Shown here: piece after piece, positions 26,452 through 34,131 of the stretch | Position numbering within the stretch: the first letter of the stretch is position 1 | Layout: every line of letters starts with the position of its first letter | From: Planctomycetaceae bacterium | GTDB lineage: Bacteria > Planctomycetota > Planctomycetia > Pirellulales > Pirellulaceae | Length of the DNA: 43,925 nt | Direction: 5' to 3' | NCBI GenBank assembly: GCA_002726245.1 | Contig: PBSM01000248.1 | Location: 1-43,925, forward strand | Made by a program: the position numbers and the translations under genes | The notes under the pieces: model-generated | Told to the model about the DNA's origin: nothing | What the model saw: only the letters and a program-made list of their open reading frames with translations | Databases searched by the model: none

Positions 26452-29448
26452 ATGGCCCAGCCAAAGCTGATCGAGTCGCCCGGTAAGTTTCTGGCAGTTC
26501 TCGAGAAGAGTGGACTGCTCAAGTCCCAGCACATGGAAGCCGTCAAATCCAGTGAACTGGCGTCGAGCGATCCGATTACGATCGCCCGTGCCCTGCTGAA
26601 GAAGCAATTACTCACTCGTTGGCAAGCGCAGCAATTGCTTTCGGGGTTCTACAATCTGGCTTTCGGAAAGTACACACTTTGCGACCAATTGGGCAAAGGA
26701 GAACTCGGCAACGTCTATTTGGCCGAGAATCCAAAGCTGGGCAGAAAGGTCGCCCTCAAGACGTTGTCGAAGCGGTATGTCAACAAGCCAGAGCTAGTCA
26801 GCCGCTTCATGGACAAGGCACGGGCGGCGGCCGCATTGGATCATCCAAACATCATTCATGTACATGACGTCGCCAGTGAAGGCGAACGGCATTTCGTTGT
26901 CATGGAACACGTCGATGGACAGGATCTGCAGACGCGAGTCGATGCGGAAGGCGTTCTCGACTGTACACAAGCTATCGACTTTATCCGCCAAGCCGCCGAA
27001 GCGATGCAGTACGCGCACGGCGAAGGAGTCAAGCATCTCGATCTGAAGCCGCCGAATCTGATGGTCGATAAGCAGGGTGTCGTGAAAATCCTCGACATCG
27101 GCGTCGGGCATTTACGGCAACTAGCAATGCTCCCCGATGCGAATACCGGCGAGCTGATGGTCTCTGCGATCAGCTACATGGCTCCCGAGCAGGCTCGCGA
27201 AGAGGACGTCGATGAACGTGCCGACGTTTATTCGCTCGGTAGCACCCTATACTTTTTGCTCACGGGCCGGGCTCCGTTTGCTGCCGAAAGCGACGAAGAG
27301 CGAGCCAAGCTCAAAGAGACCAAGCAGGCGCTCCCGATTCAGCAACTTCGCGCCGACGCGCCACCTGCTCTTCGTGCCGTATGTGACAAGGCAATGGCTT
27401 TGAAAGCAGATGACCGCTACGCGTCCATGGCGGAGTTGCTCGAAGCGATCGGTACCTGGCAGAACGACGCGATTGCCGAGGTTGAAGTAGAAGAGTTAGA
27501 GACCGCTGAGGTAGAAGAAGCGGAGGCAGAAACTGCTGAGGTCGAGACAGCGACGCCAGAGCCAGAACCGGAGACGATCGAGGTTACAGTCAAGCCCAAG
27601 CAAGCTGTTGGCCCCCTCAGTATCGATACGGGCGACGAAGCGAAGCCTGCCCCGGGCGCTATCGGCGGCATCAGCATCAACACCAAGCGACGCAAGAAAC
27701 GCAAGCCTGAAAAGAAGACTGAGGCCGCGCCTGCGGCCGAGCCGGACGAATCTGTTACCGAAACTCAGGAGCCGACTTCGAAGCCGGACAAGTCTGAAGC
27801 AAAGGCCGACCCTCCCGCTACCAAGCCAGCATCGGCCGCCGAAGCCGAGCCGCTAGCAATGGCAGAGCTGGAGAAAGACGACGCAGTCGCGGCACCGGTT
27901 GAAGTTAAGAAGGGCCTGCCGAAGGCATTGATCATCGGCGGAGCATGCGCGGCGGCCGTCTTGCTGCTGATCATGGGGGTCGTTGTCGGCGTACTCCTGT
28001 TCGGTGACCGTGGTGACGGCCCCGCGGTGGCTCAAGCTGCCGCTTCAGACTCAGAAGCGGCAGACGGCGAAGCGCGGAACGACGCTGACGCTACACCAAA
28101 CGCAGAGTCCGCAGGCAACGCTGAGGAACGTGAGGCAACCGAGGGGAACGAGGATACTCCGGAGGCAACCACCGCTGGCGGTGAAAGCACAACTGACAAC
28201 ACCAACGAAAACGCGACCACCCCGGACGCGGCTGGCCCTGCTGATGCAGCAACGGTTGAAGTCGCTGATCAAGCCGGAGCGCCGTCCGGCGAATCGGGCG
28301 ACGCCGATGTTGCAACGCCTGAGCCAGCCCCCGCCGCATCCCCAACGCCAACAGCCTCAAGCGAAACGAAGCCGGCAGAGCCTTCTGAAACGAAGAAACC
28401 GGCGGCTGAAGAACCCGACGAGAAGAAGAAGACCGAAGAGAAGCCCCCAAAGATCTTCGACTTCGTTAACGCGCTTGATCTGCCGGCAGCGGTCGCCGAC
28501 TCGCCAGAGATGGTGCTTGGGAAGGTGAACGTAGGGCCAGACGAACTCGTTTTTATCAGTCTCAGCGGCGGTGATACAGCATTCAACTCACGCACCGAAT
28601 TCACAGTGCAGAACGCTCAGGACGGCGTGGCACCTCGTGACTGGGAGTTCTACGTGACGGAAGCATCTGGTGATCCGATCGTGATTGCGACGCTTGCCCT
28701 ACCTGAGAAGGAACTGGTGTTTAAGTGGGCGGAGGCTGCTGCCACGAACGTCGCTGCGACGAATCTGCGCAACTGTTCACTGAAGGTCACCGCTGGACAA
28801 GCCGAGCCTGCACAACTGGCGTTACGCACACCGCGGAAGATCGCACCCGTGGCCATTGATCTCAGCAAAAACAGTGGTTCGGCCAAGTGGCCGCTCGAAG
28901 GAGCGCCCGATCGTTCTTCGCTGCGGATGGAGGTGGAGGTGACTGTCAAGGGACACAAAGCGATGGTAGAGCCCGCTCAATTCAGTCTGCAGAAGAGTGA
29001 TTACGCTTACGTTTACTTCGCCGAGAACCGAGACAAGGCAGCACTACTGTTGAAGGTGACCGGCAGCGCGACCAGTAAGCACGTCCAAATCAAGATTGAG
29101 CCTCAGTTTTTCCTTCCCGGCCAAAAGCCGGCGCGTCTGACAAAGGCCACGCTTAGGCAACTCCCTCAGTTGCAACAACAGCAAGCCCAAAAGCAGGCGT
29201 GGTTCTTGGCTTTCGAGAAGGAAGCTAATAAGCCGCAAAACAGGGTAGGAATGCAGAACAAGTTGGCTTTAGCTCGGCAGGAACTGGAGGCTTTTAACCA
29301 AAACGTGGCTCGTTTGCAACAACTTGAAACCCAGATGGCGGCCGTTAACGGAAACGGATCCCTGCAGTTCCGTGTCTTTGCTGAGACCTTTGATAGGCCA
29401 ATCGAGTTATTGGTCACCGATTCGCAGGCGGAAGTCGTCGCTCCGTAG
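26452..29448 (+). CDS. Membrane-anchored Ser/Thr protein kinase-like protein with atypical motifs
   Basis: A 998-residue protein. Residues 1-70 form the helical leader typical of planctomycete kinases (LLKKQLLTRWQAQQLLSGF). The kinase domain covers about 73-335: glycine loop LGKGELGNVYLAE, lysine K103 in VALK, HLDLKPPNLM at 205-213 instead of HRDxKxxN, DIG at 225-227 instead of DFG, and YMAPEQA near 252. The catalytic Asp207, Asn212 and metal-binding Asp225 remain, so activity is possible. An acidic Glu/Pro/Ala linker leads to one membrane segment, ALIIGGACAAAVLLLIMGVV (about 491-510). Another low-complexity stretch and a beta-rich outer domain with a coiled-coil-like Gln-rich segment (about 900-965) follow. 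It probably senses an external or envelope cue; the substrate is unknown. Confidence 0.85.
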   Translation: MAQPKLIESPGKFLAVLEKSGLLKSQHMEAVKSSELASSDPITIARALLKKQLLTRWQAQQLLSGFYNLAFGKYTLCDQLGKGELGNVYLAENPKLGRKVALKTLSKRYVNKPELVSRFMDKARAAAALDHPNIIHVHDVASEGERHFVVMEHVDGQDLQTRVDAEGVLDCTQAIDFIRQAAEAMQYAHGEGVKHLDLKPPNLMVDKQGVVKILDIGVGHLRQLAMLPDANTGELMVSAISYMAPEQAREEDVDERADVYSLGSTLYFLLTGRAPFAAESDEERAKLKETKQALPIQQLRADAPPALRAVCDKAMALKADDRYASMAELLEAIGTWQNDAIAEVEVEELETAEVEEAEAETAEVETATPEPEPETIEVTVKPKQAVGPLSIDTGDEAKPAPGAIGGISINTKRRKKRKPEKKTEAAPAAEPDESVTETQEPTSKPDKSEAKADPPATKPASAAEAEPLAMAELEKDDAVAAPVEVKKGLPKALIIGGACAAAVLLLIMGVVVGVLLFGDRGDGPAVAQAAASDSEAADGEARNDADATPNAESAGNAEEREATEGNEDTPEATTAGGESTTDNTNENATTPDAAGPADAATVEVADQAGAPSGESGDADVATPEPAPAASPTPTASSETKPAEPSETKKPAAEEPDEKKKTEEKPPKIFDFVNALDLPAAVADSPEMVLGKVNVGPDELVFISLSGGDTAFNSRTEFTVQNAQDGVAPRDWEFYVTEASGDPIVIATLALPEKELVFKWAEAAATNVAATNLRNCSLKVTAGQAEPAQLALRTPRKIAPVAIDLSKNSGSAKWPLEGAPDRSSLRMEVEVTVKGHKAMVEPAQFSLQKSDYAYVYFAENRDKAALLLKVTGSATSKHVQIKIEPQFFLPGQKPARLTKATLRQLPQLQQQQAQKQAWFLAFEKEANKPQNRVGMQNKLALARQELEAFNQNVARLQQLETQMAAVNGNGSLQFRVFAETFDRPIELLVTDSQAEVVAP

Positions 29449-29795
29449 TGCAGACGCACCTCCCTCTCAGACCGAAGTGGGCGGTAACTCCAGCGATCTC
29501 CGAACCACTCAACTCTGCTACATTCTGATCGTAGGAAGCAATCCGGAAGAGCTTTCAAATCTGTTATCGGAGTTGCAGGAACGTCTCCGCTCACGCGGCA
29601 ACTAATCGCTTATCTTCGCCGCCGGCGCACCGCTGTTGGTTATGGAACCAAGCGGACTCGCCCGCGATATTCAGAGGGCCGCTTGGTTCGAGCCATCGTT
29701 AACGACAGCGTCTCGGCTGGCGACAACGCTTGTGTTCTTTCCGTGTCGGACCAGATGCGAGGTTGTTGCACCGCGTGCTGACGAGGCCACTAGAA
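29449..29795. repeat. Gap with an 11-bp stem inverted repeat (29645-29689)
   Basis: GAACCAAGCGG at 29645-29655 pairs perfectly with CCGCTTGGTTC at 29679-29689 across a 23-base loop, between the kinase gene and the convergent small protein gene. It may be a terminator-like or repeat element. A short plus-strand frame from a GTG at 29477 to 29605 ends in YILIVGSNPEELSNLLSELQ, which looks protein-like but is only 42 residues long and lacks a ribosome-binding site. Nothing else is supported here. Confidence 0.4.
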
Positions 29796-30008
29796 TTACT
29801 TGACGTCATCGACGTCGCTTTTCGTTTTGCAAAACGCACATTCGCTGCTCGATTCGACGAATCCGTGGCTACGCAACCGCTTATCGACTGTTCCCGAAGC
29901 AAATGGTCTGGTCCAAAACGGCAGGCCCTTGATCGCTTCGTTCCGCATCTTTTGCCAGTGTTCGGGACAGACTGGTTGAGGTGTTCGTTGACGCTCTTGT
30001 TTGGCCAT
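29796..30008 (-). CDS. Small Cys-containing protein of unknown function
   Basis: A 70-residue basic protein with CPEHWQKMRN near residue 14 and CAFCKTK near residue 57, so three cysteines and a histidine could bind a metal; this is inference. The sequence has natural amino acid composition and no signal peptide. No clear ribosome-binding site precedes the ATG at 30008. It lies 72 bases downstream of the membrane protein gene on the same strand, so it may be its co-transcribed partner. I do not recognise a family. Confidence 0.5.
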   Translation of the reverse strand: MAKQERQRTPQPVCPEHWQKMRNEAIKGLPFWTRPFASGTVDKRLRSHGFVESSSECAFCKTKSDVDDVK

Positions 30009-30080
30009 ATTAGTTTGTGACTTCTTTGTATTCCGAAGCGGACGTGTGTACTTTGGGAAAACGTGGCCTTGTCGGTAACT

Positions 30081-30872
30081 TCAACCCTGTGCAAAGTACC
30101 ACAAAAGCGTTGCTGGGATTGAGAAGCCGGCGAAGACGATGAACGCAATGAAGTAGACTGGGATCATCATGGTTCTGCGGAAGCCGTACCCAATCGTTTC
30201 GACGACGTTGCGAGTGGCGGCGATCCACTTGGTTGTTGTATTGGCAGCTACTTTAGTTGTTTCAAGTGAGGCGTGATCGAGCTTCACAGGTTCGGTGTCA
30301 GTCGCTTCTTCCTCTTCGATTTCGTACTTGAGCAGTCGCTTGACGGCGGCACCAAGCGTGTAGCGATAAGCCCAGATAAGCAGCCTGCCTATCCAACGTG
30401 ACTGCGCGAGAATGGCTTGCTCGGTCATTAGCAACACGATGTGTTCGTAAACGCCGGCAGCGAGCTTCCGCGGTGGAGGCATTTGCTGGCCGCCTTCACG
30501 CAGGCCTTGGGCGTCTTTGGAGACTTGGCCCGTCAGGTCAAGGATCAAGGTGAAGATGTCAGTGAGATGGCTGAGGCCGCGATTGACCGTCGCTGCGACG
30601 CCGAATAGCCCGCCCACGACGGCTACCATGGTCAGTCCGTAGAAGTAGGCGAAGATTTGCACGGTCCAGTGCGTTTTGAAACCGAACGCCAACAGGAAGA
30701 TCAAGAAGATGATTGCCATCGCAATTCGAGCGGCGAGAATTGCAAACAAGACTAACTGAGGAATGCTGAGGAGCGACGAGATTCGCTCGGCGAGCTCCGG
30801 CTTACGATACTTTGCAAAGTCGATCTCTTCAACGGAAATCTCTTTGCCGGAGGTGGCTTCCGGATTGCTCAT
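30081..30872 (-). CDS. Multi-pass membrane protein of unknown function
   Basis: A 263-residue protein with a charged, soluble N-terminus (VEEIDFAKYRKPELAERIS), hydrophobic segments around LVLFAILAARIAMAIIFLIF, the IFAYFYGLTMVAVVGGLFGV region and a C-terminal MMIPVYFIAFIVFAGFSIPA. The central part is soluble, with an acidic patch YEIEEEEATDTEP. Four membrane segments are likely. I do not recognise a family, and there is no enzymatic motif. A large inverted repeat lies 50 bases upstream of its ATG. Confidence 0.72.
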   Translation of the reverse strand: MSNPEATSGKEISVEEIDFAKYRKPELAERISSLLSIPQLVLFAILAARIAMAIIFLIFLLAFGFKTHWTVQIFAYFYGLTMVAVVGGLFGVAATVNRGLSHLTDIFTLILDLTGQVSKDAQGLREGGQQMPPPRKLAAGVYEHIVLLMTEQAILAQSRWIGRLLIWAYRYTLGAAVKRLLKYEIEEEEATDTEPVKLDHASLETTKVAANTTTKWIAATRNVVETIGYGFRRTMMIPVYFIAFIVFAGFSIPATLLWYFAQG

Positions 30873-30922
30873 GGTAGCTTTGATATATCCGGCGCTCGCC
30901 TACGGCTCTGCTTGTACTAAGA

Positions 30923-31058
30923 AACGGTCACGAAATAACTTCCCCATTTGCGCGAACTCGTTGGTAGCGGTGCGGCGCAAGCCGCCCGGTGCGTGGCCAC
31001 GTCACCGGACGGCTTGCGCCGTTCCGCTACGAAATGGGGAAGTTATTTCGTGACCGTT
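30923..31058. mobile_element. Nested inverted-repeat element, 136 bp, with 27-bp perfect ends
   Basis: The outer arms 30923-30949 and 31032-31058 are perfect inverse copies of each other, beginning AACGGTCACGAAATAACTTC. Inside is a second palindrome: GTAGCGGTGCGGCGCAAGCC on the left and, on the right, its near inverse CGGCTTGCGCCGTTCCGCTAC. The whole could fold into one long hairpin with a small loop. No coding capacity is seen. It lies between two minus-strand genes, and its right end reaches within two bases of the stop codon of the 86-residue protein gene. Confidence 0.75.
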
Positions 31059-31059
31059 C

Positions 31060-31320
31060 CTAAGCGGCCCTTTGAATCCCCAAACCTCGAGCCACCTCCT
31101 CGGTCAGTGGCAGCAGATGAATGCCGGGATCAACACGCAAAGCTTCCGCCACTTGCTCAAGCTGCTCTTCTGGACTGACAGCCAGATCGACAAAGATCCA
31201 CTTCCTGCCGCCAAACTCGCAAGCGCCACCGACACCGCCACCCAACCATTCGTGCCGGACCTGATAACCAAGTCGTTCCGCGACTCGAGCATACTGCTCT
31301 AACAGCCCTACTGTGTGCAT
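31060..31320 (-). CDS. Small soluble protein of unknown function
   Basis: An 86-residue protein: an N-terminal helix (VGLLEQYARVAERLGYQVRHE), a Gly-rich turn (WLGGGVGGACEFGGRKWIFVD), then LAVSPEEQLEQVAEALRVDP and a C-terminal helix. The alternation of helix, strand and helix looks like a real compact fold, and the composition is normal. Similar short proteins of unknown role occur in planctomycetes, from memory. Its stop codon lies next to the inverted-repeat element. No clear ribosome-binding site is seen. Confidence 0.65.
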   Translation of the reverse strand: MHTVGLLEQYARVAERLGYQVRHEWLGGGVGGACEFGGRKWIFVDLAVSPEEQLEQVAEALRVDPGIHLLPLTEEVARGLGIQRAA

Positions 31321-31546
31321 CCTAGCTTGTCCATTTCGCCAATTCCGTGGCCGTTCTCAACACGGTAACGATTATATCGTGATGAGTTTTAGTTGCCCAG
31401 CTCGAATCGACGATACCACCAAAGTCGTAACGGACAGACTGGCAACAAGTTGAGAGATTCGCGTCGCGCAAAGCAGGCAGAAGATTGGCAACGCGGTAAG
31501 TGAGTTAAGTTGGTCCCGCCTCTCCGATTAGATCACACCAGGCAAC

Positions 31547-32359
31547 ATGAGCGATCAGACCCCCGATCTCAAGCAGCAGGTTGAGCTACTAAAAGCCCAA
31601 CTGGCGCAGGCTCAGAAGATGACTGCGCTCGGCGAACTCGTCAGCACGACGACCCATGAATTCAACAACGTGCTGATGACCATTATTAACTACGCCAAGC
31701 TGGGTCTTCGGCACAAGGACGACGCCTCGCGCCAGAAGGCATTCGAAAAGATCCTCGGCGCGGGAGAGCGTGCTGCGAGAATCACCAATTCCGTGCTAGG
31801 GATGGCTCGCAACCGGTCGGATCGTTTCGAGCCAGCGGATTTGCGAGGCTTGGTTGAAGAATCTCTGGTGTTGCTAGAGCGCGAGTTCAACAAGTATCGC
31901 ATCCATGTCGATAAGCAGTTGAACGATGTTCCCGAGGTCATCGCCAATGCAAACCAGATTCAACAAGTCCTGCTGAACTTGCTCATCAACGCACGCCAGG
32001 CGATGCAAGAGGGTGGGCATGTCCTGATCAAAACCGAACACAATCGCGAAACGAACACGGTTGATCTCATCGTGCGTGATTCGGGAGGAGGGATCCCAGC
32101 AGACAAGCTGCGGCGCATCTTCGACCCATTCTTCAGCACGAAGTCTGGACCCGATGAGACTGGCAAAGGCGGAACGGGCTTAGGCCTCGCCTCATGCCGC
32201 GACATCATCGAAGCCCATCACGGCCGCATTCGGGTCGAGAGCGCTGTTGGGAAGGGAACGGCGTTTACGATCAAGCTGCCTGTCGTCGCGAAACGAGTGG
32301 CACCCGCACCGATCGTTGCGGCGAAGCCTGCGATTCCATCCACCATCTCGCAGCCGTAG
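31547..32359 (+). CDS. Cytosolic sensor histidine kinase (NtrB-like)
   Basis: A 270-residue two-component kinase without membrane segments or a separate sensor domain. A short coiled-coil start (LKQQVELLKAQLAQAQKM) leads into the dimerisation and phosphorylation helix with the H-box TTTHEFNNVLMTIINYAKLG. The ATP-binding domain has the N-box QVLLNLLINARQAM, G1 DSGGGIPADKL, the F-box FDPFFSTK and G2 GGTGLGLASC. All catalytic elements are intact. The last 30 residues are Pro/Ala-rich. No response-regulator gene is adjacent, so its partner is elsewhere. The coiled coil could be the input or a docking site for another protein. Confidence 0.9.
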   Translation: MSDQTPDLKQQVELLKAQLAQAQKMTALGELVSTTTHEFNNVLMTIINYAKLGLRHKDDASRQKAFEKILGAGERAARITNSVLGMARNRSDRFEPADLRGLVEESLVLLEREFNKYRIHVDKQLNDVPEVIANANQIQQVLLNLLINARQAMQEGGHVLIKTEHNRETNTVDLIVRDSGGGIPADKLRRIFDPFFSTKSGPDETGKGGTGLGLASCRDIIEAHHGRIRVESAVGKGTAFTIKLPVVAKRVAPAPIVAAKPAIPSTISQP

Positions 32360-32365
32360 GTAGGT

Positions 32366-32433
32366 CACTCTCGCGGAGAGTGAGCCAGGTATCGCGGAGA
32401 GGGAAGGTCACTTTCGGCGAAAGTGACCTACTG
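32366..32433. repeat. Pair of short hairpins at a convergent gene boundary
   Basis: The first hairpin is CACTCTC-GCG-GAGAGTG at 32366-32382. The second is a perfect 11-bp stem, AGGTCACTTTC-GGC-GAAAGTGACCT, at 32405-32429, overlapping the stop codon of the lipoprotein gene. The second arm plus CTG is shared with 1056-1070. The place between two convergent genes suggests a bidirectional terminator role, but there is no T run. Confidence 0.55.
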
Positions 32434-33039
32434 GCCGAGGCGTGCTCGAATGTCGGCGAGGATCTGGTGTTCGAGCGTGACGTCACGGCCTTGGGCGATC
32501 CAGCCAAGAGTGACTGGCGTGTCGGTGATGCCAGAGGCGCCTCGAACGAGCGAACCGTCATGTCGCAGCGTTGCCGCTCCTACGGTTGCGTGCTCGGCTC
32601 GATCGACGTCTTCGAGTTCTTTGAAGACGGCAACTTCGATGGAGTAGCCGTCTGTGACCGGCATGAGTCGCACACTTGCGCGACGGCGGACCGATTGCAG
32701 CGTAGCGTGGAGTTTTTCGAAGCCGCGTGTCGAGTCTTGCCGCCAAGGCTCGAGAACCGTTGCGCCGGAACGCGGGACGGTCTCGATGCGTCCTTCCGTG
32801 ATGACGCCACCGATGAACTGGACGCGCTCCTCGCGCTCAATCTGGAAGTAATCATCGACCGCATCAACGGCTTGATTCCAGACGAATTCATGGTCGCTGA
32901 CGGGAACGAAGATTGGGTTTTCTGTCGCGAAGCCCAGCCCTGGAGGGGGAGGCGAGGCGCGATGAAACGGCGCAGGGAGATGCGAGCAACCAACGCAAGT
33001 CGCCAGAAGAAAGGCCCAAGGAAAGTGCTGTCGGGTCAT
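32428..33039 (-). CDS. Lipoprotein of unknown function
   Basis: About 203 residues from the ATG of MTRQHFPWAFLLATCVGCSH; the frame is open to 33120, but only this start gives a proper export signal. LATCVGC contains candidate lipobox cysteines, so the protein is likely to be lipidated and held on a membrane facing the periplasm. The mature part is an alpha/beta domain (DHEFVWNQAVDAVDDYFQIE, then RIETVPRSGATVLEPW and RRRASVRLMPVTDGYSIEVA), which I do not recognise as an enzyme. No ribosome-binding site is clear. It is convergent with the histidine kinase gene. Confidence 0.65.
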   Translation of the reverse strand: MTRQHFPWAFLLATCVGCSHLPAPFHRASPPPPGLGFATENPIFVPVSDHEFVWNQAVDAVDDYFQIEREERVQFIGGVITEGRIETVPRSGATVLEPWRQDSTRGFEKLHATLQSVRRRASVRLMPVTDGYSIEVAVFKELEDVDRAEHATVGAATLRHDGSLVRGASGITDTPVTLGWIAQGRDVTLEHQILADIRARLGQ

Positions 33040-33147
33040 CAGGGATTTGGAAGTCGTTCGACGACAGGCGCAGAAATGGGGCGGTAGTGTCGCGAAATGT
33101 TGCTGCTGTCGCAAGGGCAAGGAGGTGCGATGCGAGAGGGAGTCGAA

Positions 33148-33699
33148 TTATGCGGCGCGGCAGCCGCTAGCGTTGCTGCCGGCGAACTGGTCGATCGTTT
33201 CGGCGGGAACGACACGTAGGGTCGGCTCGCCACGGCTCCGGTCTTCCAAGACGACCAGTGATTTGTCGTGCAGCATCCGCGGAACGTAGAACCAGGCCTG
33301 CTCGAGAGACCTCTCGTCTGGATCGCCTCCGATCACCAGCAGGTCCGTGTCTTGCAACAAATTCGCAGAGCGAGAGAGCGCGGACAGCGGGTCACCGGGC
33401 ACAAGGTGGACGCGCCCGCCGCTAGGCTTCAATAAGCGATGGGCCTCTTTCAGAGACAAGCCACTGCCCGGATCGTCGCGTCCTTCGAACAAGTCGATCC
33501 CCGTGAATCGAACTTTCTCGCTTGGCGAACAGTGAGCTGCGAGTTGGAGCATTCGCTGCGATCGAACGGCGTTTCCAACGCCAATCTCGACGATCGAAGT
33601 TGGCCGGTGCGTCCTTATCAGACGGTAGACGAGCCGTTCGTGAGCGGGCTTTGACAGTAAGGTAAGATAGGCAGACTTGAAAAAGGTGAATCGACTCAC
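33148..33699 (-). CDS. Class I SAM-dependent methyltransferase-like protein
   Basis: About 183 residues from the GTG of VSRFTFFKSAYLTLLSK; a GTG three codons earlier (33708) and an ATG at 33879 are alternatives, but the extra N-terminal residues do not look like protein of this family. AAGGA lies ten bases before the chosen GTG. SAM-binding motif I is seen in SIVEIGVGNAVRSQRML, and the following acidic strand end in FTGIDLFEGRDD. A later RVHLVPGDPLSAL and DLLVIGGDPDE fit the Rossmann order. The acceptor is unknown. It lies about 110 bases downstream of no same-strand partner and is upstream of the lipoprotein gene on the same strand. Confidence 0.65.
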   Translation of the reverse strand: MSRFTFFKSAYLTLLSKPAHERLVYRLIRTHRPTSIVEIGVGNAVRSQRMLQLAAHCSPSEKVRFTGIDLFEGRDDPGSGLSLKEAHRLLKPSGGRVHLVPGDPLSALSRSANLLQDTDLLVIGGDPDERSLEQAWFYVPRMLHDKSLVVLEDRSRGEPTLRVVPAETIDQFAGSNASGCRAA

Positions 33700-34131
33700 G
33701 GTGGTCACTTCCTTGTGCTGATCGAGCGAGGGAGAAGCTAACTGTCTCTTCTTCAGTGTCGGATATGTCGCACGCGCGAGTGGAACAAATCTGCAAGCTA
33801 GCTGCCGGACTGAAGATTCCGTCTCATCCCGTGGCTGGCTATTTGTTTCGCGGATGCAACGCGTGTCGTCATCCGTCAACCGATTTCGCTTGGCAGCGGT
33901 TGGACCTGGCGTAAATCGACAAGTTCGTAGGTCGTTTTTCTTCGGCCATCGCGCCTGCGTAGGAAGTCTGTCCTATAGTTTCTAGTGGCTGAGCCAAGGA
34001 CGCATTTCAGCCCACCAATCTCCTCCCCACCCGCCCGACTCGGCGCGACTCATGTGAGCACCGCCCTGTCGATCGTGTTCCCGCAGCATCGTGCTTTGCA
34101 GCACATGATTCGCAACAGGAGCGAGAGCAGC

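Noticed and set aside
29477..29605. Frameshifted extension of the kinase C-terminus
   Set aside because: The downstream frame looks protein-like, but no single missing base in the region joins it to the kinase frame without meeting a stop.
32194..33087. Plus-strand open frame of 297 residues
   Set aside because: It overlaps the histidine kinase end and the lipoprotein gene on the other strand; its sequence is Arg/Ser-rich without domain character.
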